A stretch of 64,000 nt of DNA, from the NCBI RefSeq assembly GCF_001112925.1, contig NZ_CPYD01000001.1:62001-126000 (forward strand), written 5' to 3'. Position numbers and translations under genes: made by a program. Each line of letters opens with the position of its first letter. Within the stretch, counting starts at the first letter, position 1. The DNA is from Yersinia nurmii. Lineage in GTDB: Bacteria; Pseudomonadota; Gammaproteobacteria; Enterobacterales; Enterobacteriaceae. Under the pieces are notes generated by a model. That model saw only the letters and a list, made by a program, of their open reading frames with translations, ran no database searches and was not told the origin of the DNA. This document shows, piece after piece, positions 28,670 to 36,285 of the stretch.

Positions 28670-30031
28670 CTACTTTAGTTGTTTATCTGTTGCACCAACG
28701 GATTGCATCGCCTGAGTACAGGCAGCACAAAGCAGTCTTCCACCATGGATAAAAGCCAAACTTTCTAACACCACACCATTAGTATTGGCATTTAGTGAAG
28801 TATTTATTTTATTGTTAGCTTCATAGATTCCGCTATACCAACCTTTGTTCGAATCCATCAAGCTATTTAATTTATTTCGTGTGTGTTCACTATAAGCTGT
28901 GCGCCATAGGGCATACCAACTAAATGCCGACTTGGTTGATAACTGTCGCAACTGATCAACGCGTTCGCCTTTATCCGTAATTACAGCCCAATCTTCATCA
29001 GCATAATGCAGTGTGCTATAAATAAAGTAAGGAGCTTGATCCACATGGTCCTCACTGACGGAGGTATATATACCTGTGCGCTGAAAACGATTCTCCTGAG
29101 CCTTAAAAACCCGCCATGCTAATTCTGATGAATAAAGATCAAAACCCAGCTCTAAGCCAGTCAAAATATAGGGTTCACTGACAATGAATGTATTCGCCCC
29201 GTCTTTTTGCGAGATACGGTCATCATCAGGCACCAGTATTCCTTCAACTTTAATAAATTGTAGATGTGCAGTGTAATCAAGGGCTAAACTAGCATTAATA
29301 CCTACCAATTGCAGGGTTCGTGCGGCATATTGTTCATACCCCATACGCCCTTCCTGATGCAATGAAATGGCCTGAGTTTTTTGATCAACTACCGAGCCTT
29401 GTAATTGGTCATCGGCCACTAGCGCCTCTAATTGCCAACGTGAAATAACCTTATTGACCTCGGCAGCATGCTGGGGATAATTCCAGACTACTATATTTAA
29501 TGGCACCATCATTCGACTAATATCAATAGCCGACCAACCTATACCTTTCGTACTGGGCTGATTAATATAATTAACCATTGACAAAGTCTGTGTATTATAC
29601 GCTTTATTGGGTAATTTACCTTCAAATAGTGGCAATTTAGCCAATGCACCTAATGCATTGCTGATTCGAGTATCAAATTCATCTTGTTGGATAATACCAA
29701 TTCGTTGCGCTGATATCAGCGCCATTAAATAACTACTGGTATCCCACATTGTAGACGATGGGAATTTATCCACAGAATTAACTAAACCACTCGGCTGAGT
29801 ATTATTAATAAAATATTGCCATGCAGCCTTAGCCCAAACTATTTCTTCGGAACTCAACGGTCGAGGAGTCGGTGCTAACGGCCGGCCAATACTGGAGGTG
29901 ATATGGACACGGGAGTCTTCTATATCTTGAGAGTTCTTCTCGACATACAACACAACAGAGAAAGCGATTAAAATACCGATCACCATCGCCAGATAACTTC
30001 GCGCCTTAAGGAGGTTATATTTGAATGACAT
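28670..30031 (-). CDS. DUF3131 protein, paralogue C, membrane anchored
   Basis: 453 residues with a single N-terminal transmembrane helix (SYLAMVIGILIAFSVVLYV) and a periplasmic body. Motifs: AWQYFINNTQPSGLVNSVDK, MWDTSSYLMALISAQRIGII, GWSAIDISRMMVPLNIVVWN, GRMGYEQYAARTLQLVGI, DQAPYFIYSTLHY and NTNGVVLESLAFIHGGRLLC followed by AACTQ (a Cys pair also seen, expanded, in paralogue B). The ATG overlaps the stop of the glycosyltransferase gene (TGATG) and its GGAGGGG ribosome-binding site lies inside that gene. It is closest to the polymerase in position and may act on the nascent chain. Confidence 0.82.
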   Translation of the reverse strand: MSFKYNLLKARSYLAMVIGILIAFSVVLYVEKNSQDIEDSRVHITSSIGRPLAPTPRPLSSEEIVWAKAAWQYFINNTQPSGLVNSVDKFPSSTMWDTSSYLMALISAQRIGIIQQDEFDTRISNALGALAKLPLFEGKLPNKAYNTQTLSMVNYINQPSTKGIGWSAIDISRMMVPLNIVVWNYPQHAAEVNKVISRWQLEALVADDQLQGSVVDQKTQAISLHQEGRMGYEQYAARTLQLVGINASLALDYTAHLQFIKVEGILVPDDDRISQKDGANTFIVSEPYILTGLELGFDLYSSELAWRVFKAQENRFQRTGIYTSVSEDHVDQAPYFIYSTLHYADEDWAVITDKGERVDQLRQLSTKSAFSWYALWRTAYSEHTRNKLNSLMDSNKGWYSGIYEANNKINTSLNANTNGVVLESLAFIHGGRLLCAACTQAMQSVGATDKQLK

Positions 30032-31857
30032 CAGGACCCCTCCTGCACAGTGGATTCAGCATACTCAGGTTGCCAAAGCGCAGCTAAAACCATCGGCATC
30101 ATAGCTGCAATATTTGCCGCCCCCCAAAAGATGTTGATCACAAACCCAGAGGGATCTTTTATGTTCCCTCCGGCTATCTGAATCGCTCCCCAAATCAACC
30201 CCAATAACGTCAGCCCAATAATGGCGAGTTGAGGTTTAACTAAAGATAAAAAATTGCCCTGTTGGCGTTCTTTTGGCGTCACATGAAACTTGATTTTTTC
30301 TCCACGGAGCACTGTATCCAATGCTCGTAAGTTCATAGAAAATAAAGCCAGAAAAGACGATTTCCCATCCCATGCGGATATACCCCATGTTCCAAACATA
30401 AATGCTAATTCAGAGACAATCATGAAGGGCAGAAAATGCAAATAAAAAGGAGATGAGTAAGTCGAAACAGGGGGGATACCCGTGAAAAGATAAATCAATG
30501 GGGCAATCAAAAATACCGTATTCCAGATACAGGCAAAATAGGACCAAAAAGTGGTTCCATACATTAATTTTTGTATTGCACTGAGCTTGATCCTCTTGCC
30601 GGTGAAAAGTCTGTCATGCAACGCAATGTCCATTGAACCAGCTGCATATTTAAATCTCTGGATCATCCAGGTCAATAAATCCTGCGGTGAAAGCATTTTT
30701 GATTCTATTTCAGGGTGCATGACAGAACGCCATTTACGGCCAGGATCACCATGCAAAACGATAGAGGTATAAATATCTTCTGAAACATGAAACTTATATG
30801 GCATCAGCTCGGTATCATGTACCACATGAGGTAACATAGCCTTAGCCAAGTCTACCTTGGTTTCTTTATCAGTGACGTCACCTGTATATTGTTCAATCTC
30901 ATCTTCTATATTATCTACATAGCGACGTAGCGCAGCTTGCATAATAGCCTCGCGACGATGAATTGATGCAGCACCACAACAAAAAGCCGCATTAGCCCAA
31001 TTACGTCTGCGTAAAATGACATCGTAAAACATTTGCGGATCATTAAAAAAGGGATCGTGTCCCACCGTCAGCGGACCAACCAACGTCTCAATCCCTTTGC
31101 CAACAAAATAGCCTGCTGACCCTAGCTTTTGCTTTGCCCATTCAGGTAATCGCTTGCCTTGCGGTAAATCATAAAACCACTGAGGAGTCTGGACCCACGC
31201 AACATCAATATCGCGAAAATACCCCAAAGTATGCGTCAATATTGTGGGGAAAACTCGGGTATCGGCATCACAGATAATAATAAAGTCACCGTCCGTCATA
31301 TCCAGCCCGTGACGAAGATTGCCTGCTTTGTATCCAACATTATTTTCCCGACTTAAGTAATTAACTCCCTCTTGTATTGCGACAGCCTCCATTTCGCTTC
31401 GTTTACCATCATCTAATACATGAATACGATAATCTAAGGGGAAGGGATAATTTACGGCGAGTGCATCCCGAATTGATAAGCGTACCAATTCGACATCTTC
31501 ATTATAAGTGGCAATAAACAAATCAACTTTTATCTGACGCCTTTCTTGCATCTCTGCAGGGGCTATACAGTCATCGATGGTTTCAGGTGCGGGAAGAACA
31601 GGAATATCTCTTACTTTCCAGAGATTTATAGTAAATAAAACAGAACCAATATAAGCCAGTGTTTCAGCCATAACTAAGGGGATTGAATACCAAAGTGCAT
31701 CGTAATTAAGTGAATACATCCAGCGCCATCGGATATAGTTTGCCCCCAAGATAAGCGCAGCAACCGCCAGACTTTGCCATAAAAACTCAGTAGCCCAATG
31801 AGTTTTCAGTGGTAATGGTGGTTTCCTGTTTTCAAACGAAGAGAAATAAAATGCCAT
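30031..31857 (-). CDS. Cellulose-synthase-like GT2 glycosyltransferase (polysaccharide polymerase)
   Basis: 608 residues: two N-terminal membrane helices, a cytoplasmic GT-A domain (about 95-400) and C-terminal membrane helices. Substrate residues follow the BcsA order: FIATYNED, HVLDDGKR, ICDADT, then FHVSEDIYTS where BcsA has TED, and WMIQRFKYAAGS where BcsA has QxxRW. The changes SED and QxxKY keep the catalytic Asp and an aromatic residue but are unusual. No PilZ domain follows, so c-di-GMP control would need another receptor. No bcsB or bcsC is present. I chose the ATG at 31857, which has GAGGT seven bases upstream; the frame opens 15 codons earlier. Likely product: a glucan. Confidence 0.9.
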   Translation of the reverse strand: MAFYFSSFENRKPPLPLKTHWATEFLWQSLAVAALILGANYIRWRWMYSLNYDALWYSIPLVMAETLAYIGSVLFTINLWKVRDIPVLPAPETIDDCIAPAEMQERRQIKVDLFIATYNEDVELVRLSIRDALAVNYPFPLDYRIHVLDDGKRSEMEAVAIQEGVNYLSRENNVGYKAGNLRHGLDMTDGDFIIICDADTRVFPTILTHTLGYFRDIDVAWVQTPQWFYDLPQGKRLPEWAKQKLGSAGYFVGKGIETLVGPLTVGHDPFFNDPQMFYDVILRRRNWANAAFCCGAASIHRREAIMQAALRRYVDNIEDEIEQYTGDVTDKETKVDLAKAMLPHVVHDTELMPYKFHVSEDIYTSIVLHGDPGRKWRSVMHPEIESKMLSPQDLLTWMIQRFKYAAGSMDIALHDRLFTGKRIKLSAIQKLMYGTTFWSYFACIWNTVFLIAPLIYLFTGIPPVSTYSSPFYLHFLPFMIVSELAFMFGTWGISAWDGKSSFLALFSMNLRALDTVLRGEKIKFHVTPKERQQGNFLSLVKPQLAIIGLTLLGLIWGAIQIAGGNIKDPSGFVINIFWGAANIAAMMPMVLAALWQPEYAESTVQEGS

Positions 31858-31953
31858 TATCACTACCTCAGCCAATCTAGGAAGATAAGTGCGATAAATC
31901 AACCCACTTAAGGGGGCGTTAAAAGAACATCATTTTATTAATAAACAGAATAC

Positions 31954-32421
31954 TCACGTCTTCTCTTCTATTTTTTTTATCAACGACAGATAATTAATTC
32001 CTCCTTTTATTTGATAACTGATGTCATCAACAGCATTAAACATCATCATCAACCCCATCCCATTTTCTGGCCAGGAATCCGGCGCTAACAACTCAGGCAT
32101 ATGAGATAATCCGCTTTTATTTTGCAAAAATTTTGCAGGAATAGGTTTCCCTTTATCTTGTAAAGTCACGGCGAGTTGATTATTACTATAATGCATCACA
32201 ATAGTAATATTTTGAGTGGCATCATAATTAACACCATGCTTTACAATATTGATAAATGCTTCATTCAATGCAAGTTCCATAGCATAACCGCTGGACGAGT
32301 CAATCTGTAATGGTTGAATAAATTGTAGTAACTTTTCATGTAAAGCGTGCAGGCTAGATAATGAAGCAGGCAAACATATTCTCATTAACCAGCCCTGTGA
32401 GTCATAGTGGCGATAACTCAT
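31954..32421 (-). CDS. RsbW-like anti-sigma/serine kinase (HATPase_c_2)
   Basis: 155-residue GHKL ATPase of the anti-sigma-factor kinase type, without a histidine phosphorylation domain. N-box MELALNEAFINIVKHG, G1-box LQDKGKPIP, G2-box ENGMGLMMM. In partner switching such a kinase phosphorylates the STAS protein and otherwise holds a target protein. The start overlaps the stop of the nucleotidyltransferase gene (ATGA). With the STAS and PP2C genes close by, it completes a switch whose target could be the polymerase or another locus protein rather than a sigma factor. Confidence 0.88.
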   Translation of the reverse strand: MSYRHYDSQGWLMRICLPASLSSLHALHEKLLQFIQPLQIDSSSGYAMELALNEAFINIVKHGVNYDATQNITIVMHYSNNQLAVTLQDKGKPIPAKFLQNKSGLSHMPELLAPDSWPENGMGLMMMFNAVDDISYQIKGGINYLSLIKKIEEKT

Positions 32422-33581
32422 ATCAACGTATCTTTATGTAGCAACTCTTCAAACAGAGACTTCTCCGCCATAATAATATCTTTACGCCGTTTATCATCAA
32501 TGAGCCAGTTTAAACCCGCCTCAGATAAATCAATTGCCGTACCGTCTGGTGAGATAACTTTCCCTGCAAAAATCATCTGTTGATGCAAATGTGCAATCCC
32601 CCCAACCCGAGTATAATCAGCAATAAAACTTTGATCGATAACAGCGCCTTGTTCTAATAAACACCCCGCGCCAATAATCGTAGGACCTTTAATTGTCACG
32701 CCAGACTGTATTTCTGTACTACTACCGATATACACTGGCCCTTCAATATCTAAGGTCGAAAAGTCGGCTTTAATATTTAGCCCACACCATATTTGAGGTG
32801 CGATCTTAATTCCCGGCATAGGATAATTGGGTAAATCCTGATTAAGGATCATGCGATTCACATGCCAAAAATCTTGTAAAGATCCAATATCAACCCATTG
32901 GAATGACAAGGCAATACCGTAGAAAGGAACACCTAGTTCAGCAAGTTTAGGAAATAGCTGACTGCCAATGTCATATTCAACCCCATCAGGAATATAATCG
33001 AATATTTCCGGCTCAAAAATATAGATCCCAGTATTGGCATTATTGGATAATGCCTCTTCATTTTTGGGCTTTTCCTGAAACTGACTCACTCTACCCTGTT
33101 CATCAGTAACAACAATACCGTATTTGTTTACTTGATCCGCTGAGACTGGACGCATAACTAAGGTTGCCATACTTTTTCTAGCTCGATGGAAAGCCAGTAC
33201 CTCATCGAAATCCACATCAATTAATGCATCACCACATACGACTACAAAAGTTTCATCAAAAAAACCTGAGAAATTTTGGATGTGCTTCATTCCACCGGCA
33301 GACCCCAAAACATTATCAACAAAAGTATCACACTCCATAATACCTTCGTAAGAGTAACCTATTTCCACTCCCCAGGCATGGCCATCACGGAAATAATTCT
33401 CAATGTCCGAAGACAGATAGCTAGTATTCACCATTAACTGATTAAAACCATATTTTCTTAAATGTTCAATAATCGATTCCATAATAGGCTTTCGAATTAA
33501 TGGGATCATTGGTTTTGGTAATATGGTGGTCAGTGGCCTGGCTCTGGTTCCTTTCCCGGCAGCAAGAATCATGGCTTTCAT
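32418..33581 (-). CDS. Sugar-1-phosphate nucleotidyltransferase
   Basis: 387 residues. The N-terminal nucleotidyltransferase domain carries MKAMILAAGKGTRARPLTTI (activation loop), LPKPMIPLIRKPIMES and VVVCGDALIDVDFDE; the C-terminal part is a left-handed beta-helix with hexapeptide-like repeats (GPVYIGSSTEIQSGVTIKGP). It resembles bacterial mannose-1-P guanylyltransferases and glucose-1-P nucleotidyltransferases. The nucleotide and sugar cannot be fixed from sequence; given the phosphorylase in the same block, glucose-1-P is the likely substrate, giving NDP-glucose for the GT2. It sits between the STAS and RsbW-like genes. Confidence 0.85.
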   Translation of the reverse strand: MKAMILAAGKGTRARPLTTILPKPMIPLIRKPIMESIIEHLRKYGFNQLMVNTSYLSSDIENYFRDGHAWGVEIGYSYEGIMECDTFVDNVLGSAGGMKHIQNFSGFFDETFVVVCGDALIDVDFDEVLAFHRARKSMATLVMRPVSADQVNKYGIVVTDEQGRVSQFQEKPKNEEALSNNANTGIYIFEPEIFDYIPDGVEYDIGSQLFPKLAELGVPFYGIALSFQWVDIGSLQDFWHVNRMILNQDLPNYPMPGIKIAPQIWCGLNIKADFSTLDIEGPVYIGSSTEIQSGVTIKGPTIIGAGCLLEQGAVIDQSFIADYTRVGGIAHLHQQMIFAGKVISPDGTAIDLSEAGLNWLIDDKRRKDIIMAEKSLFEELLHKDTLI

Positions 33582-33601
33582 AGATAGTTACTCCTTATAA
33601 A

Positions 33602-33949
33602 TCAACGCGATATGGAATGCATTTGCTGTAATGTATCAGGTTGATTGGTGCCGATAGTAAATATCCTATCCATCCGGGTTAACTTGAACATTCCGTGGAT
33701 ATTTTTATTCAATGAGCAAATAGCCAGTTCACCTTTTCCATTTAAGGTTTTCAACAACGAAACCAGTGCGCCTAAACAACTGCTGTCAATGAAATCTACC
33801 CGATTAAAATCCAATAAAATATTATTGGTTCCCTGGGCAATCATTGCTTGTATATCTTCTTTAAATTTCAGCGAAACTGACGCATCGAGTCGTCTGATTA
33901 AAGGGGTTATCACCAATACATTATCAATTGTTTTAGTTTCAAAATTCAT
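33602..33949 (-). CDS. STAS-domain anti-sigma factor antagonist (RsbV/SpoIIAA-like)
   Basis: 115-residue single STAS domain. The conserved loop NRVDFIDSSCLGALVSLL holds Ser56/Ser57; Ser57 is at the position phosphorylated by RsbW-type kinases and dephosphorylated by PP2C partners. It lies 10 bp after the REC-PP2C gene. Together with the RsbW-like and PP2C proteins it resembles, in parts list, the SypA/SypE pair controlling syp polysaccharide in Vibrio fischeri. Confidence 0.88.
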   Translation of the reverse strand: MNFETKTIDNVLVITPLIRRLDASVSLKFKEDIQAMIAQGTNNILLDFNRVDFIDSSCLGALVSLLKTLNGKGELAICSLNKNIHGMFKLTRMDRIFTIGTNQPDTLQQMHSISR

Positions 33950-33959
33950 TATTTCTTCC

Positions 33960-35246
33960 TTACAATTCTGTTAGGAGAAGAGAGTTGTCATTACGTTCAA
34001 TGACCAGTAACGAAATATCATCACTAAATGCAGAACGACCATTCTGAATATCACTTTGATGTTCATTTTTTTGTACAGGATGCCAGCATTTCAATGACTG
34101 CTGTACTTGCCGAAAAACGGTTTGCACATTGTCGTGCTGACTGGCGGCCAGTAATTCTTGTAACCGTCGTTCGCCAAATAGCTCTTGCTCAGCATTTTCA
34201 CACTCAATAATGCCATCGGTGAATAAATAGAGCCGATCGCCCGAAGCAAGAGTGAATGCAGTGTCCTGATAGTCCATCGAATCAATAAGTCCAACCGGTG
34301 GCCCCCCTTCACCAACGGGCGTAATCTGACTCGAGCTACTGACAATAAAGGGTGTCGGATGCCCAGCTTGACACAGCACCCCGGCCGCGGTTTGAACATC
34401 AATAACGCCATAAATAAGAGTGAAGTAAGTGGATATATCATCATTTTCTATACAAAAACGACGATTAAGTTCGTTGACAACTTTATGTGGCGGGGTAATC
34501 AGATAACCAGCGGGAGTATCTGCAAGTGAAATAAGTAAGTTATCCACCGTACGCCCATTAAGAAACTGGCGCGCAACTGACAGTGAGAGCATCGCCGCCG
34601 CCACACCATGCCCTGCAACATCAATACTATAAAAACCAATGTGTTGGTTGCCCAGTTGGAAAAAACTTAACAAGTCGCCCGAAACATAAGCAGATGGTAT
34701 AAACATCCATTCAGCTTGAAAACCATTCACCATTAACTTTTCTGCAGGTAAAATACTACGTTGCAATTTTGCCGCAGCCTGCAAGTCATTTTCTATTTGT
34801 TCATAGGCTTGGGACAGTTTCTGATTACGAGCATCGAGGGTTGCCTCTAGCATTAATATCCGTTCACCCGCATGTAATCGGGCGCGTAACTCACTTTGAT
34901 TGATCGGTTTTGATAGAAAATCATCGGCGCCCGCATCTAATCCCGCGATCAAATCCTCGATGGATTGCCGCACGGTTATCAATACTAAATAAATATAGCG
35001 ATCGGTATAATGTTTACGGATAGTTGTACAGAGTTTCACCCCATCCATAACCGGCATTTCCCAGTCACTGATCACCATATTGATGGAATGACTCTCTAGG
35101 ATAGCCAAGGCGTCTTGACCATTTTCTGCTTCAAAAACAGTGAATTTCCAATTTTTCAGTAGGTTAACCAGTAAAAAACGATAACTTGCTGAATCATCAA
35201 CAACAAGAATAGAGGTCACACCTGTAGCGGAAGGATGTGGTTGCAT
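33960..35246 (-). CDS. Response regulator with SpoIIE/RsbU-type PP2C phosphatase
   Basis: 428 residues. Receiver domain at about 12-125 (ILVVDDSAS, acceptor Asp in MVISDWEMPVMDGV, Lys in FLSKPINQS), a coiled-coil linker (about 135-165), then a PP2C phosphatase domain (about 190-415) with metal-binding acidic motifs VSGDLLSFF, SIDVAGHGVAAAML, LYLFTDGIIECE and SDDISLLVIER. It should dephosphorylate the STAS protein encoded just downstream when its receiver is phosphorylated, likely by the hybrid kinase of the same block. Upstream is a 157-bp AT-rich gap that may carry a second promoter. Confidence 0.9.
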   Translation of the reverse strand: MQPHPSATGVTSILVVDDSASYRFLLVNLLKNWKFTVFEAENGQDALAILESHSINMVISDWEMPVMDGVKLCTTIRKHYTDRYIYLVLITVRQSIEDLIAGLDAGADDFLSKPINQSELRARLHAGERILMLEATLDARNQKLSQAYEQIENDLQAAAKLQRSILPAEKLMVNGFQAEWMFIPSAYVSGDLLSFFQLGNQHIGFYSIDVAGHGVAAAMLSLSVARQFLNGRTVDNLLISLADTPAGYLITPPHKVVNELNRRFCIENDDISTYFTLIYGVIDVQTAAGVLCQAGHPTPFIVSSSSQITPVGEGGPPVGLIDSMDYQDTAFTLASGDRLYLFTDGIIECENAEQELFGERRLQELLAASQHDNVQTVFRQVQQSLKCWHPVQKNEHQSDIQNGRSAFSDDISLLVIERNDNSLLLTEL

Positions 35247-35403
35247 AAGTTACCTAAAAGCTTCATATCAACATAATTTATCAAGCATTATCTTCACTAG
35301 AGAATGCTCATGTCCTTGAACTTTTCATACTTACGAAAAACATTATGCACATTTAACTATTAACAACGTAATTCAGCTTAGCACAGATTTTTACACCTTC
35401 AAT

Positions 35404-36285
35404 TTACAAGGGTAATGTCCAACTAAAATTGATTGTTCCACTACGAAAGTTAGCATTGGCATTCTGCCGCCACGGGTAGCGAGTCCCAGTATAATTATCA
35501 TAATGAATTGACCAGGAACCGGGAGCATAGCCCGACGTATAGCCAACACTATAGGTATAATCATAATCCCACGGCTGTTGCTGTTTATGGTCTGGGTAGT
35601 AAAATGCAGATAAACGCAAGAAATAGTGCTGTAGTAAGGTATAACCACAACTTCCTAGCAAGCTACTTTTATTTTCTTCTATACTTGATGAAGCGTCAGA
35701 GAAATAACGCGGCACATAACTATAGCCAACCTGACAAACTAGCGTATCACCTTTGTTAATCAATAATGCGGACTCTACGGGCTTAGGTAGGGTGAATTTA
35801 TAACCTAACGTCCAAGCACCTTGTTCAAATCGAGTACTCTGGGCACCTGCAGCCGGGAAAAAACTATTATTATCGCTGTAATTACCATAGACCAGGCTGA
35901 AAGTTCCTGGATGCCAATCATCATAACCAAAACTATAAACGTAATTGGTACTGTATTTACTCGTATTTTGTAATGGGACACGAACTGTCATATTGGCAAA
36001 AAAGTAACTTATCGGGGAATATTGCATGCTAAAGAGCCCCCGTTGATTTACCTTGTATACTTCTTCCGAAGAATATCTCCCTGTAGGGACATTAATCAGA
36101 CTTTTTTTCAATGGCGAACTATAGGTTAATGCCGTCGAAAATGTGTCATCATTACCATAGAAAAGGCGAGACCAAGGGCTGGTAAATAATTTAACCTCGG
36201 GTGTGTTAGCTGTTTCACTCGCAGCTACTAGTGGGCTAAAAAATATCCCACTAAGTAACAACCTGAGTGGTTTGTAGTATTTCAC
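35404..36285 (-). CDS. Predicted outer-membrane beta-barrel protein of the exopolysaccharide locus
   Basis: 293 residues with a signal peptide (LLLSGIFFSPLVAAS). The mature protein is rich in aromatic, strand-forming segments. Two related repeats, YVYSFGYDDWHPGTFSLVYG and YTYSVGYTSGYAPGSWSIHY, are each followed by N/DNYS/T, which suggests duplicated hairpins. It ends FSWTLPL. The start is a GTG overlapping the stop of the phosphorylase gene (GTGA). It may serve as an export pore or surface anchor for the polymer in place of BcsC; this is positional inference. Family not recognised. Confidence 0.7.
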   Translation of the reverse strand: MKYYKPLRLLLSGIFFSPLVAASETANTPEVKLFTSPWSRLFYGNDDTFSTALTYSSPLKKSLINVPTGRYSSEEVYKVNQRGLFSMQYSPISYFFANMTVRVPLQNTSKYSTNYVYSFGYDDWHPGTFSLVYGNYSDNNSFFPAAGAQSTRFEQGAWTLGYKFTLPKPVESALLINKGDTLVCQVGYSYVPRYFSDASSSIEENKSSLLGSCGYTLLQHYFLRLSAFYYPDHKQQQPWDYDYTYSVGYTSGYAPGSWSIHYDNYTGTRYPWRQNANANFRSGTINFSWTLPL

